Assembly: GCF_001612945.1 (NCBI RefSeq)
Contig: NZ_BDBK01000018.1
Location: forward strand, 62,001 to 126,000
DNA length: 64,000 nucleotides
Direction of reading: 5' to 3'
Source of the DNA: Nocardia inohanensis NBRC 100128
GTDB taxonomy: Bacteria > Actinomycetota > Actinomycetes > Mycobacteriales > Mycobacteriaceae
Numbering within the stretch: position 1 is the first letter of the stretch; each line of letters opens with the position of its first letter. Below the pieces are notes generated by a model. The model had not been told where the DNA came from. It ran no database searches and saw only the letters and a list, made by a program, of their open reading frames with translations. Below are positions 54,095 through 62,990 of this stretch, one piece after another. Position numbers and translations under genes: made by a program.

Positions 54095-55621
54095 TCAGGA
54101 GATGAGTTCGGCGCTGTCGATCTGGAAGGAGTCGCCGGCGCGAACCAGTTGGGCGCGACGGGTTTCGGTGGCGCCGCGGCCGTCGGCGAAATGGAACGAG
54201 AGCGTGTAGGTGACCGTCAGTGCGGCGGTATCCGCCGATAGCGCCGAGGTCGCGACGGATCCGACGGTGGCCCAGTACTTCCGGTAGGCGTCGTAGCCGC
54301 CGATGTAGGTCTGGTATCGCGAGGTCAGGCGCGCCCAGGCCGCGGCGGTGTCGCCCGGTAACCGCGCGTAGTGGTCGCGGACGAAACCGGTCAGCTGGGC
54401 CGCCGTCGGGTTCGCGCCGGTGGTAGTCGGCGACGCGGAAGATGTTGTCGCGGGCAGGGATCCGGGCGGGTAGGCCGAGTTCGTCACCGGTCCGGGCTGG
54501 GCGCGTCCGGTCGACGCCGAGGAACCGGGCGCATCCATCGATCCGGAGCTCGAATCGCGGTTCGGCAGCTGCACGATCACGACCGCCACCACGGCCACCA
54601 TCGCGACACCGATACCGGCCGCCCAGGCCAGTGCGCTCAGGGAACGCTGCGTCAGATCCTTGCCGGCCGGGCGATTCGGCGCCGTGCCCGGGCTCAACTC
54701 GGTATCGGCCGTAGCCGCCGGCCCGGAATCGGCGTGCGTGCCGGCCGGCGAACGCGGGATGATCTGTGTGGCAGCCGTTCTCGCGATCGTCGCAGGATCG
54801 CGCCCGTGCCCCAGCGCCGCCTGCGCCGCCCGGGCCAATGCGCCCGCCGTCGGAAATCGATCCCCGGGTTGTTTGGCCATACCGCGCGCGATCACCGCGT
54901 CGAAGGCGGCGGGCACGCCCACACTGCTCGCCGACGGGCGGGGCGGTGGCGCGGACAGGTGCGCGGCGATCTGCCGCTCGACGCTCGTGCCCGGGAACGG
55001 TTTGGAACCGGTCATGCATTCGTAGAGCACGCACGCCAGCGAATACACATCCGCGCGGCCGTCGTAATCGCCGTGGTCGAGCCGCTCCGGGGCCATGTAC
55101 GCGAAGGTGCCGATGGCCGCGCCCGCCGTGGTCAGCCCGGCATCGCCCTCACCGCGCGCGATCCCGAAATCGATGAGGTAGGCGAAACCGTCGGGGGTGG
55201 TGAGGATATTGGAGGGTTTCACATCCCGGTGCACCAGTCCCGCCCGGTGCGCGGCATCCAGCGCCGCCGCGACCTGCGCGACGTACGAGACCGCGGCCGC
55301 GGGCGGCAGTGCGCCGTCGACGGTCAGCACGGTCGCCAGGTCGGTCCCCTCGACCAGGCGCATATCCAGGAACAGCCGCCCGTCGATCTCCCCGTAATCG
55401 TGGATCGGCACGATGTGCGGTTCGCTCAGCCGCGCCGCGAGCTGCGCCTCGCGCCGGAACCGCTCCCGGTACACCGGGTCGTGCGCGTACTCCGGCGGCA
55501 GCACCTTGAGCGCCACGACCCGTTCGGTACCGGTGTCGTAGGCGCGATACACCTGCCCCATCCCGCCCGCGCCGAGCAGTCCGCGCAGTCGATAACGACC
55601 GAACGGGGTTTCCTCCTCCAC
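54095..55621 (-). CDS. Membrane Ser/Thr protein kinase
   Basis: A 508-residue PknB-type kinase. GRYRLRGLLGAGGMGQVYRA is the glycine loop, VALKVL the catalytic lysine, HRDVKPSN the catalytic loop, and DFGIARGEGD with the APE-like MAPERLDHG closes the activation segment. One membrane helix (about residues 328-352, IGVAMVAVVAVVIVQL) separates the kinase from an outside part of ~155 residues: a Ser/Thr/Pro-rich linker and a small domain (AAWARLTSRYQTYIGGYDAY, TLSFHFADGRGATETRRAQL) like the NTF2-type sensors of some actinomycete kinases. I place the start at the GTG before EEETPFGRY; the longer frame is an unlikely N-terminus. There are no PASTA repeats. Confidence 0.88.
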   Translation of the reverse strand: MEEETPFGRYRLRGLLGAGGMGQVYRAYDTGTERVVALKVLPPEYAHDPVYRERFRREAQLAARLSEPHIVPIHDYGEIDGRLFLDMRLVEGTDLATVLTVDGALPPAAAVSYVAQVAAALDAAHRAGLVHRDVKPSNILTTPDGFAYLIDFGIARGEGDAGLTTAGAAIGTFAYMAPERLDHGDYDGRADVYSLACVLYECMTGSKPFPGTSVERQIAAHLSAPPPRPSASSVGVPAAFDAVIARGMAKQPGDRFPTAGALARAAQAALGHGRDPATIARTAATQIIPRSPAGTHADSGPAATADTELSPGTAPNRPAGKDLTQRSLSALAWAAGIGVAMVAVVAVVIVQLPNRDSSSGSMDAPGSSASTGRAQPGPVTNSAYPPGSLPATTSSASPTTTGANPTAAQLTGFVRDHYARLPGDTAAAWARLTSRYQTYIGGYDAYRKYWATVGSVATSALSADTAALTVTYTLSFHFADGRGATETRRAQLVRAGDSFQIDSAELIS

Positions 55622-55661
55622 CCCGCTAGCCCTATCACGTTCTCCGCCGGGCCGACAGCCC

Positions 55662-56534
55662 TCAGTTCGGTTTCTCGGTGACGAAAATGGCTGTGCCCGG
55701 GAAGATCTCACCGCGCAGCGGGCTCCACTGCCCCCATTCCCGGTCCAGCCATTCCGGCCAGTCCGGTTCGATGAGGTCCTTCAAGATCAACCCGGCGGCC
55801 ACGATCTCGCGCACCCGATCGCCGATGGTCCGGTGATGCTCGACGTAGGTCGGCTCGCCCTCGGCGTCCAGCTCTACATAAGGAGTGCGGTCGAAATACG
55901 GGATGGTCGCGCGCAGGCCCTCCGGCCCCGGATCGTCGGGGAAGATCCAGCGCATCGGGTGATTCACCGAGAAGACCCAGCGCCCACCCGGCTTCAGCAC
56001 CCGCGCGACCTCGCTCATCACCCGCCCGGAATCGGCGACGAACGGCACCCCGCCGAAGGCCGAGCAGGCCAGATCGAAGGATTCCGAGGCGAACGGCAAC
56101 TCTTCGGCACCCGCTTGTACCAAGGGCACGCGCGGCCCGCCGGCCGACATCGCCGCCACTCCGCGCGCCAGCATCGCCCGCGAGATATCCAGTCCGACCG
56201 GGTGCGCGCCGTGCGCGGCGAGCCATCGCGAACAGGGCGCGGACCCGCAGCCGATCTCCAGGATCCGCTTGTCTTCGATATCGCCCAGCAGCTTCCAGTC
56301 ACCCTCGTGCAACCCCTCCGGGCACCACACGAATTCGCCTGCGGGTGAATCCACTCCGAGGAAGTCGGCGTGTGTTTCGTGGTAGGCCGCGGCGTCGGCA
56401 TCCCACCACCGGCGGCTCGCGCGCTGACTCGATGCCGAATCGACCTTGGTCCTGGTCACCCCCGCCGTGCCGAGTAGGGCATTGGCCTCGGCGTGCCGGG
56501 CGTCTTCGGTAGTCTCGGGGTGATCTTCGGGCAT
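55662..56534 (-). CDS. SAM-dependent methyltransferase
   Basis: A 290-residue class I methyltransferase. Motif I is ILEIGCGSAPCSRWLAAHG, the acidic loop GLDISRAMLARGV, and motif IV FDLACSAFGGVPFVADSGR, followed by RVLKPGGRWVFSVNHPMRWI. The last ~110 residues form a substrate cap with Trp-rich sequence (DWPEWLDREWGQWSPLRGEI). This type is widespread in mycolata next to rpsA and coaE. The substrate is unknown. It is divergent from rpsA. Confidence 0.88.
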   Translation of the reverse strand: MPEDHPETTEDARHAEANALLGTAGVTRTKVDSASSQRASRRWWDADAAAYHETHADFLGVDSPAGEFVWCPEGLHEGDWKLLGDIEDKRILEIGCGSAPCSRWLAAHGAHPVGLDISRAMLARGVAAMSAGGPRVPLVQAGAEELPFASESFDLACSAFGGVPFVADSGRVMSEVARVLKPGGRWVFSVNHPMRWIFPDDPGPEGLRATIPYFDRTPYVELDAEGEPTYVEHHRTIGDRVREIVAAGLILKDLIEPDWPEWLDREWGQWSPLRGEIFPGTAIFVTEKPN

Positions 56535-56571
56535 GGCCCAACCCTATCGACCCGCATGCGAGCACCCGTGT

Positions 56572-56601
56572 TTGCTTGGTACAACACACCTCGCGTACGC
56601 T
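56572..56601 (+). promoter_or_regulatory. Putative promoter of rpsA
   Basis: TTGCTT and TACGCT separated by 18 bases, about 190 bases before the rpsA start. This is a reasonable sigma-70-type match in a gap that otherwise lacks features, and a long leader fits a ribosomal protein gene. Confidence 0.45.
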
Positions 56602-56789
56602 GTTTCCCGCGAGTGTCTTCTGTACCCGATTCGCAGGAGCCGAGTAGAGCAGACAATCGTGCTGTGAGTCCGCATTGCTGTCTTTGGAAGTTACAGCAGG
56701 GCAGCGTTGTGCTCCGTCTCAGCGATGCGCTGCTGCATGACCAACGTTAGTTCCACTGCTGTGCGTTCGCAGCAATACCGAAAGTCCAC

Positions 56790-58304
56790 ATGTCCACTAC
56801 CGACCACAATCCGTCCGGAGCCTCCCAACACATGCCCACCACTGTCACCTCGCCGCAGGTAGCCGTCAACGATATCGGCTCTGCCGAGGACTTCCTCGCC
56901 GCTATCGACAAGACCATCAAGTACTTCAACGACGGCGACATCGTCGAAGGAACCATCGTCAAGGTCGATCGTGACGAGGTCCTTCTCGACATCGGTTACA
57001 AGACCGAAGGCGTCATCCCGTCTCGCGAACTGTCCATCAAGCACGATGTCGACCCCAATGAGGTCGTTTCCGTGGGTGATGAGGTCGAGGCCCTCGTTCT
57101 CACCAAGGAGGACAAGGAAGGCCGCCTGATCCTGTCGAAGAAGCGCGCTCAGTACGAGCGGGCTTGGGGCACGATCGAGGAGCTCAAGGAGAAGGACGAG
57201 GCCGTCAAGGGCACCGTCATCGAGGTCGTCAAGGGCGGCCTGATCCTGGACATCGGTCTGCGCGGCTTCCTCCCGGCTTCGCTGGTCGAGATGCGCCGTG
57301 TCCGCGACCTCCAGCCGTACGTCGGCAAGGAGATCGAGGCCAAGATCATCGAGCTCGACAAGAACCGCAACAACGTGGTCCTGTCGCGTCGCGCCTGGCT
57401 CGAGCAGACCCAGTCCGAGGTCCGCAGCGAGTTCCTGCACCAGCTCCAGAAGGGCCAGGTCCGCAAGGGCGTCGTGTCCTCCATCGTCAACTTCGGTGCC
57501 TTCGTGGACCTGGGTGGCGTCGACGGCCTGGTGCACGTCTCCGAGCTGTCCTGGAAGCACATCGATCACCCGTCCGAGGTCGTCGAGGTCGGCAACGAGG
57601 TCACCGTCGAGGTTCTCGACGTCGACCTGGACCGCGAGCGCGTCTCCCTGTCGCTCAAGGCGACCCAGGAAGACCCGTGGCGTCAGTTCGCCCGCACCCA
57701 CGCCATCGGCCAGATCGTGCCCGGCAAGGTCACCAAGCTGGTTCCGTTCGGTGCGTTCGTGCGCGTCGAAGAGGGCATCGAGGGCCTGGTGCACATCTCC
57801 GAGCTGGCCGAGCGCCACGTCGAGGTCCCGGACCAGGTCGTTGCCGTCGGCGACGACGCGATGGTCAAGGTCATCGACATCGACCTGGAGCGTCGCCGGA
57901 TCTCGCTGTCGCTGAAGCAGGCGAACGAGGACTACACCTCCGAGTTCGACCCGTCGAAGTACGGCATGGCCGACAGCTACGACGACCAGGGCAACTACAT
58001 CTTCCCCGAGGGCTTCGACTCCGAGACCAACGAATGGCTCGAAGGTTTCGAGAAGCAGCGCGAAGAGTGGGAGACCCGGTACGCCGAGGCCGAGCGTCGC
58101 CACAAGATGCACACCGCTCAGATGGAGAAGATGGCGGCCGACGCCGCGGCCGAGGCCGCCAACGGTGGCCCGTCCAACTACTCCTCCGAGAGCGGCGCGC
58201 AGGCGGCCAGCAGCTCCTCCTCGTCGGCTGAGCCGGCCGGTGGGTCGCTGGCGTCCGACGCCCAGCTCGCCGCCCTGCGTGAGAAGCTGTCGGGCAACGC
58301 CTGA
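56790..58304 (+). CDS. rpsA: 30S ribosomal protein S1
   Basis: The 504-residue S1 protein binds mRNA leaders on the small subunit. Four S1 RNA-binding domains are evident: IVEGTIVKVDRDEVLLDIGY, AVKGTVIEVVKGGLILDIGL, VRKGVVSSIVNFGAFVDLGG and IVPGKVTKLVPFGAFVRVEE. An acidic, Ser/Ala-rich tail ends in SDAQLAALREKLSGNA, the mycobacterial form. The sequence is extremely close to M. tuberculosis RpsA. A second ATG at 56832 (MPTTVTSPQVAV) gives the length usual in relatives; the first has GAAAG upstream, so the start is uncertain. A strong terminator follows. Confidence 0.97.
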   Translation: MSTTDHNPSGASQHMPTTVTSPQVAVNDIGSAEDFLAAIDKTIKYFNDGDIVEGTIVKVDRDEVLLDIGYKTEGVIPSRELSIKHDVDPNEVVSVGDEVEALVLTKEDKEGRLILSKKRAQYERAWGTIEELKEKDEAVKGTVIEVVKGGLILDIGLRGFLPASLVEMRRVRDLQPYVGKEIEAKIIELDKNRNNVVLSRRAWLEQTQSEVRSEFLHQLQKGQVRKGVVSSIVNFGAFVDLGGVDGLVHVSELSWKHIDHPSEVVEVGNEVTVEVLDVDLDRERVSLSLKATQEDPWRQFARTHAIGQIVPGKVTKLVPFGAFVRVEEGIEGLVHISELAERHVEVPDQVVAVGDDAMVKVIDIDLERRRISLSLKQANEDYTSEFDPSKYGMADSYDDQGNYIFPEGFDSETNEWLEGFEKQREEWETRYAEAERRHKMHTAQMEKMAADAAAEAANGGPSNYSSESGAQAASSSSSSAEPAGGSLASDAQLAALREKLSGNA

Positions 58305-58340
58305 TTCGCGCCTCATCGCCTAGGCGATAGCTAGCAGTAA

Positions 58341-58370
58341 AGTCCCCGGGTCCTGACGGACCCGGGGACT
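58341..58370 (+). terminator. Terminator after rpsA
   Basis: A perfect 13-pair stem AGTCCCCGGGTCC/GGACCCGGGGACT with loop TGAC and then TTCTCGTTT, 36 bases after the stop. Confidence 0.92.
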
Positions 58371-58545
58371 TTCTCGTTTGCGGACCCGGGGATTTCTCCT
58401 TCTGGTGGGCGGGATTCCGAAGCGCCGCCCGGCAAGTCGCCGTCAGGAATTCGCCGTGCAGCGCCCCTGCGCTGCATGCCGCCGGTCCAGCTGACATGAT
58501 CTTGGCGCGGTGCTCATTGCAGACTCAGCGGAAGGCTTTTCGACC

Positions 58546-60075
58546 ATGGGCGTGTTCGCCGGATTGAACCGACGGGATTTTCTGGCGAAGGCCATGGCCG
58601 CGGGTGGGGTCGCAGCCTTGGGCGCCTACGCGAATCCGATCATCGAACGCGCCTACGCCGCCGACCCCGCGGGCATGGGCGGGCTCGGCGATATCGAGCA
58701 CTTCGTCTTGCTCATGCAGGAGAACCGCAGCTTCGACCACTACTTCGGAACCCTTTCCGGGGTCCGCGGTTTCGACGACCCGTCCGCCGCATGGCAGCAG
58801 TACGGTTACGCCCCGGGTGTCGGACCGACCGCCGACGGATTCATCCTCCCGTTCCGACTCGACACCGAACGCGGCGCCACCCTGGACGGTGAATGCATCA
58901 ACGACCCGGATCACTCCTGGGCCGCCATGCACGAATCCTGGAACGGCGGCGCCAACGATCGCTGGATGCCCATGTCGATCAAGTCGGTCGGCGCCGGAAA
59001 CGCCCCCGCCGCAATGGGTTACTACACCCGCGCCGACGTGCCCGTGCACCACGATCTGGCCGACGCCTTCACCGTCTGCGACAACTACCATTGCTCGGTG
59101 CTGGGCCCGACCGACCCGAACCGGCTGTACTGGATGTCGGGGACCATCGACCCGGACGGTATGAACGGCGGTCCGCTGCTCGAGACCCCGGCGCTGATTC
59201 CGCAGAACGCCTACAGCTGGCGGACCATGCCGGAGAACCTGTCCGAGGGCGGCGTGAGCTGGAAGATCTACAACAATCGCGATCTGGGTCCGCTGTCGTC
59301 GGTCATTCTCGACGGCATGCTGGGCTGCTTCAAACAGGCCGCCGACCCGAATTCCGAACTGGCGCGGCTGGGTAAAGCGCCGGTGTACCCCAACGACTTC
59401 GCCGCCGATGTGGCCGCGAACCGGCTGCCGTCGGTGTCGTGGGTGATTCCGCCGCTGTTCAATTGCGAGCATCCCGCGCTGCCGCCGGCGCTCGGAGCGG
59501 TCGGCATCATGCAGGTGCTGGATATTCTCACCTCGAATCCGGCGGTGTGGGAGAAGACCGCGCTGATTATCAGCTACGACGAGAACGGCGGCTTCTTCGA
59601 TCACGTCACGCCGCCCACCCCGCCGCCCGGCACCCCGGGGGAATTCGTGACGGTGCCGCTGGATCGGGTGTCGAAGTCGATGGGCATCGCGGGACCGATC
59701 GGCCTCGGCTACCGGGTGCCGGGCCTGGTCATCTCGCCCTACAGCCGCGGTGGCCTGGTCGCTTCGGAGACCTTCGACCACACTTCGCAATTGCGTTTGC
59801 TGGAGCGGCGTTTCGGGGTCGAGGTGCCGAACCTGACCGCATGGCGGCGCGGCGTCACCGGCGATATGACCTCGGCCTTCGATTTCGGGGCGAGCCCGGA
59901 CAGCACGAAACCCGTGTTCGCCCCGGCGGATCGGAAGGTGCAGGCCGCGCTCGCGCAGTGCGGTCCGAACGTGGCGCTGGGTACGGCGACGATCGGCACG
60001 CCCTATCCGGTGCCGCCCAATGCGATGCCGGTGCAGGAGCCGGGAACTCGCCGCCGCCCGAGCGGGCTGGTCTGA
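58546..60075 (+). CDS. Secreted phospholipase C-family phosphoesterase
   Basis: A 509-residue enzyme of the PlcA/B/C phosphoesterase family (PF04185 type). A TAT signal is at the N-terminus: LNRRDFLAKAMAAGGVAALG, so it is folded before export. IEHFVLLMQENRSFDHYFGT is the metal-binding signature; HHDLADAFTVCDNYHCSVLG, IISYDENGGFFDHV and PLFNCEHP are further family blocks. It probably hydrolyses phosphatidylcholine or other phosphodiesters outside the cell and may release phosphate or act in host contact. The ATG at 58546, with GGAAGG upstream, starts directly before the TAT motif; a GTG at 58510 is less likely. Confidence 0.92.
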   Translation: MGVFAGLNRRDFLAKAMAAGGVAALGAYANPIIERAYAADPAGMGGLGDIEHFVLLMQENRSFDHYFGTLSGVRGFDDPSAAWQQYGYAPGVGPTADGFILPFRLDTERGATLDGECINDPDHSWAAMHESWNGGANDRWMPMSIKSVGAGNAPAAMGYYTRADVPVHHDLADAFTVCDNYHCSVLGPTDPNRLYWMSGTIDPDGMNGGPLLETPALIPQNAYSWRTMPENLSEGGVSWKIYNNRDLGPLSSVILDGMLGCFKQAADPNSELARLGKAPVYPNDFAADVAANRLPSVSWVIPPLFNCEHPALPPALGAVGIMQVLDILTSNPAVWEKTALIISYDENGGFFDHVTPPTPPPGTPGEFVTVPLDRVSKSMGIAGPIGLGYRVPGLVISPYSRGGLVASETFDHTSQLRLLERRFGVEVPNLTAWRRGVTGDMTSAFDFGASPDSTKPVFAPADRKVQAALAQCGPNVALGTATIGTPYPVPPNAMPVQEPGTRRRPSGLV

Positions 60076-60087
60076 GTTCCCGCCCGC

Positions 60088-60114
60088 GGGGCCGTCTTTC
60101 GAGCCGACGGCCCC
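60088..60114 (+). terminator. Terminator after the phospholipase C gene
   Basis: A nine-pair stem GGGGCCGTC/GACGGCCCC with loop TTTCGAGCC, 12 bases after the stop. Confidence 0.65.
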
Positions 60115-60127
60115 CGGGCGCACGACA

Positions 60128-60155
60128 GCGGCCCAGTCCGCAAGGGCTGGGCCGC
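60128..60155. terminator. Second hairpin, terminator of the facing small gene
   Basis: A nine-pair stem GCGGCCCAG/CTGGGCCGC with loop TCCGCAAGGG, 13 bases beyond the stop of the minus-strand gene at 60169-60387. Confidence 0.65.
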
Positions 60156-60168
60156 GAGGACGAGAGGA

Positions 60169-60387
60169 TCAGCCGACTGTCGCCGGAACCCAGTGGGCCG
60201 CTGTCGCCGTGGACTCGGAGCGTTTTCGCATCGCCGCGAAGCTGTGCCGAGCCGGGTTGATCAGCATCGAAAGCCACGAACGGCGGTGCTCGGCGAGCAT
60301 TGCCGCGACCGCGGGAATCTGGATGCAGTGCATCGTGCCCGGCAGTCCCAGACGGTGGCGACCCGTCTGGATGTTTCTGGTGCCCAA
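60169..60387 (-). CDS. Small protein of unknown function
   Basis: A 72-residue ORF starting at a TTG with AAGGA six bases upstream (no ATG is available: the frame closes eight codons earlier). Its third codon positions are GC-rich in a region otherwise not obviously coding, and a terminator follows, both supporting a real gene. The peptide is basic (TRNIQTGRHRLGLPGT, MLAEHRRSWLSML, FAAMRKRSEST) and has several Met and Trp. It shows no clear signal or membrane helix; the family is not recognised. Confidence 0.5.
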   Translation of the reverse strand: MGTRNIQTGRHRLGLPGTMHCIQIPAVAAMLAEHRRSWLSMLINPARHSFAAMRKRSESTATAAHWVPATVG

Positions 60388-60721
60388 TGATGTTCCTTCT
60401 CTTGCGTTTTACCGGCCTTGACGCGCCTGCGGCGAACCTTAGCCGAACAAAAGTGTGTGACGCCGTATTTTGCGCGACATTCGCCCCGGCGTGTCGGAAT
60501 GTTGCCGACGTACGGTCGGGATTGGTTGAAAAAGTTGCGGATTGGTCTCGTCGATATCACGGAATGGGCAATTCCTGCATGTGGAGGTGAAATTGCCGTG
60601 GCGGCTGGGTAATCCGCCCTTTGGCCACTTCCACTGTTGCGGAACGGTTACCGATATCGCGGCATTCGGGGTTGGGTGCGGCCCCCGAGGGGCTTCGAAC
60701 GCGGGATGACACACTGGACCA
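60388..60721. other. 334-base region before coaE
   Basis: No ORF with coding character is seen. The DNA is AT-richer than its surroundings (for example around 60450-60550), so it probably carries the promoters of the small minus-strand gene and of coaE. A short GCCCC-CGA-GGGGC hairpin lies at about 60680-60692. Confidence 0.45.
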
Positions 60722-61654
60722 ATGTTGCGAATCGGCCTCACCGGAGGCATGGGTGCGGGCAAGTCCACCGTCGCGCGGTTGCTCGTCGAGCGGGGCGCGG
60801 TGCTGGTGGACAGTGATCTGATCGCGCGCGAGGTGGTCGCTCCGGGCACGCCCGGATTAGCCGCGCTGGTGGCTGCTTTCGGCGATGACATTCTCGCCGC
60901 CGACGGCAGCCTCGATCGTCCGGCCCTGGCGGCCAAGGCTTTCGCCAGTGACGAAGCGCGCCGGACACTCAACGGCATCACCCACCCGCTGGTCGGTCAG
61001 CGCACCAACGAACTCATCGCCGGCGCGCCCGCCGACGGCATTGTGGTGCAGGATATTCCGCTGCTGGTGGAGAACCACCTGGCCCCGTTCATGAACCTGG
61101 TCGTCATCGTGGACGCCGCGGAGGAGACCCGCGTCCGCCGCCTGGTCGAGTTCCGCGGCATCGACGAGGCCGACGCGCGCACCCGCATCGCCGCTCAGGC
61201 CACCGACGAACAGCGCCGCGCCGTGGCCGATGTGCTGCTGGACAACAACGGTGAGAACGGCGTGATCGACGCCGAGGTGCATCGGCTCTGGGACGAGCGG
61301 CTGATCCCGTTCGAACGCAATCTCCGCCGGCGCACCCCGGCGCCGTTGCCGGAACTGCCGGTGGTGGAGGCGAATCCGGAATGGCCGGCGCAGGCCCAGC
61401 GCCTCATCGCCCGGCTCGCCGTCGCGTGCGGGGCCGACGCGCAGCGCATCGAGCACGTCGGCCCGACCGCTGAACCCGGCAAGCCCGCCGCTGATATCCT
61501 CGACATCCGGATCACGGTGGCGGACACCGGCATCGCCGATGGGCTCCGGGACCGCTTGGCGGCCATCGGTTTTCCACCCGCCGACACGGGGGAGTGGCTG
61601 CACGCGAGCGCCGATCCCGGTCGCCCGGCGGTGGTCAGCCTCGCCGTGGACTGA
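60722..61654 (+). CDS. coaE: Dephospho-CoA kinase with truncated GrpB domain
   Basis: Phosphorylates dephospho-CoA in the last step of coenzyme A synthesis. Residues 1-200 form the kinase: P-loop GLTGGMGAGKST, VDSDLIAREVV, DIPLLVENH and the adenine region RRRTP. The remaining ~105 residues start a GrpB domain (VEANPEWPAQAQRLIARLAV, RIEHVGPTAEPGKPAADILD), which is fused to CoaE in mycolata. The protein stops at residue 310, in the middle of that domain (SADPGRPAVVSLAVD); relatives have about 400 residues. No GrpB-like remainder is visible in other frames downstream, where a terminator follows instead. The kinase should be functional. Confidence 0.93.
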   Translation: MLRIGLTGGMGAGKSTVARLLVERGAVLVDSDLIAREVVAPGTPGLAALVAAFGDDILAADGSLDRPALAAKAFASDEARRTLNGITHPLVGQRTNELIAGAPADGIVVQDIPLLVENHLAPFMNLVVIVDAAEETRVRRLVEFRGIDEADARTRIAAQATDEQRRAVADVLLDNNGENGVIDAEVHRLWDERLIPFERNLRRRTPAPLPELPVVEANPEWPAQAQRLIARLAVACGADAQRIEHVGPTAEPGKPAADILDIRITVADTGIADGLRDRLAAIGFPPADTGEWLHASADPGRPAVVSLAVD

Positions 61655-61675
61655 CCCGCGCACCCCACTTCGGAA

Positions 61676-61704
61676 GGCCGCCCGCACCTTCGGTGCGGGC
61701 GGCC
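61676..61704. terminator. Terminator after coaE
   Basis: A perfect 13-pair stem GGCCGCCCGCACC/GGTGCGGGCGGCC with loop TTC, between the converging coaE and DUF402 genes. Confidence 0.85.
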
Positions 61705-61719
61705 TGCGTTGTTCTCCCG

Positions 61720-62244
61720 CTACTTCCAGGTCAGCTTGATGCCGTGCGACTCCAGCCAGGGTTCGAGCAGGTGGCCGTGCGCGGCGATGCCGTCGATGAC
61801 CGTGGTCGCGGTCTCGATCGCCTTTTGCGCCTCGGCGAGATCGAGGTAGCCCGCCGCGTGCGCCGCGAGTAGCTCGTCCACGTCGAGGAGCTCCACTTCG
61901 CGATTGCTGCGCACCACCAGGTCGAGATAGTGGTCGACCGACTTCCAGGTGTCGGGCCCGACCTGCGCGAATTCGCCGAGATCGATGTAGTAGTCCTGAT
62001 CGCGCAGGTCCGCGGGCGTGAAGTGGAAGACCGTCACCCGGATGGAAAGCCCGGGCAGCAGCCAGGATTCGATGTAATGGAACTCCGGGTGATCGGAGGG
62101 GCGGGCCATGTACAGCCCCCACGGTTCGACGTGGTAGCGCTCCACCTGCCGGACGAAGCCCTTGGGATCGATATTGGTGAGCTCGTCGACATGGAAGTAC
62201 TCCACCTTGGGCCGGTGCAGGTCCACCGTGGGGGCGTGCGTCAT
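61720..62244 (-). CDS. DUF402-family protein (first copy)
   Basis: A 174-residue cytoplasmic protein of the DUF402/FomD-like superfamily. VEYFHVDELTNIDPKGFVRQ opens the protein, VEPWGLYMARPSDHPEFHYI and ESWLLPGLSIRVTVFHFTP follow, and YIDLGEFAQVGPDTW plus LLDVDELLAAHAAGYLD are the usual acidic, metal-binding type segments. Some members are nucleotide phosphatases, but the reaction is unproven here. The ATG at 62244 is taken as start; the frame is open upstream without conserved residues. A paralogue lies at 62991-63575. Confidence 0.87.
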   Translation of the reverse strand: MTHAPTVDLHRPKVEYFHVDELTNIDPKGFVRQVERYHVEPWGLYMARPSDHPEFHYIESWLLPGLSIRVTVFHFTPADLRDQDYYIDLGEFAQVGPDTWKSVDHYLDLVVRSNREVELLDVDELLAAHAAGYLDLAEAQKAIETATTVIDGIAAHGHLLEPWLESHGIKLTWK

Positions 62245-62434
62245 GCCTCTCAGGATCGCGGTTCGGGCGGCGGTCGTCCAGGGGAGCGCGTGTTGCGTCG
62301 CCGACAGATTGCTGAATCGCCGGGTTCCGATCGGGCGAATTTCACCGAAACCCAATCTGAAGCGCACGTATTTCGCTAATCTGCGCTGACCCGCCGCACC
62401 TGGGCGGGGGAGCACAACAAAGGGAAGTACCTGC

Positions 62435-62863
62435 ATGAACGCACAGAAGGCCCGGGTTCGTCGGGTCGGTATGGGGCTCACCACCTTCGGCGCGCTGGCC
62501 GCGACCATGGTGCTGGCCGCGCCCCAGGCCGGCGCGTGGGTGGGCAATCTCGAGGTATCGGGCAGCGACCACAAGGTCGGCTGCTCCTACACCCTCACCG
62601 CATCGGTCGAGGTGGACCGGTTGTCCACCGTGAAGTTCACCGACAACGGCACCGACATTCCGGGTAGCCCGGTGTCGCCGTCGTTGCTGAGCAACAAGGT
62701 GACCCTGAAGTGGACGCCGTCGACGGCCGGATCGCACAAGATCGAGGCGCGGCAGATCCTGATCAGTGATTCGATCACCGTGCAGGTGGGCGCCAGCAGC
62801 AGCACGGGCAGCTTCGGTTGCGGCGGCGGACTGGGCGGGCTGATCCCGAGCCTGTCCGGCTAG
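62435..62863 (+). CDS. Secreted Ig-like-fold protein
   Basis: A 142-residue secreted protein. The signal peptide is long (RRVGMGLTTFGALAATMVLA) with cleavage after APQAGA. The mature part is strand-rich like a small Ig-type domain: NLEVSGSDHKVGCSYTLTAS, VEVDRLSTVKFTDNGTDIPG, STAGSHKIEARQILISDSIT. Two cysteines (SYTL-preceding and in SFGCGGG) may pair. It ends in Gly/Ser-rich LGGLIPSLSG. Such proteins occur in mycolata cell walls but the function is unknown. It is divergent from the first DUF402 gene with a gap of 190 bases. Confidence 0.82.
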   Translation: MNAQKARVRRVGMGLTTFGALAATMVLAAPQAGAWVGNLEVSGSDHKVGCSYTLTASVEVDRLSTVKFTDNGTDIPGSPVSPSLLSNKVTLKWTPSTAGSHKIEARQILISDSITVQVGASSSTGSFGCGGGLGGLIPSLSG

Positions 62864-62888
62864 TCGGAGGACGGACAGTCCAGTGTCG

Positions 62889-62929
62889 AAAACCGCCCGG
62901 GCCGAGCGCAAGACGGTCCGGGCGGTTTT
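62889..62929. terminator. Terminator between converging genes
   Basis: A perfect 12-pair stem AAAACCGCCCGG/CCGGGCGGTTTT with a 17-base loop, followed by CTGATTCT. It ends the secreted-protein gene and probably also the second DUF402 gene. Confidence 0.88.
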
Positions 62930-62990
62930 CTGATTCTCCGCCCGGATTCCCGATTCCGCCCGCTCAACGCCGTGGGCTGTGACCGGATCG

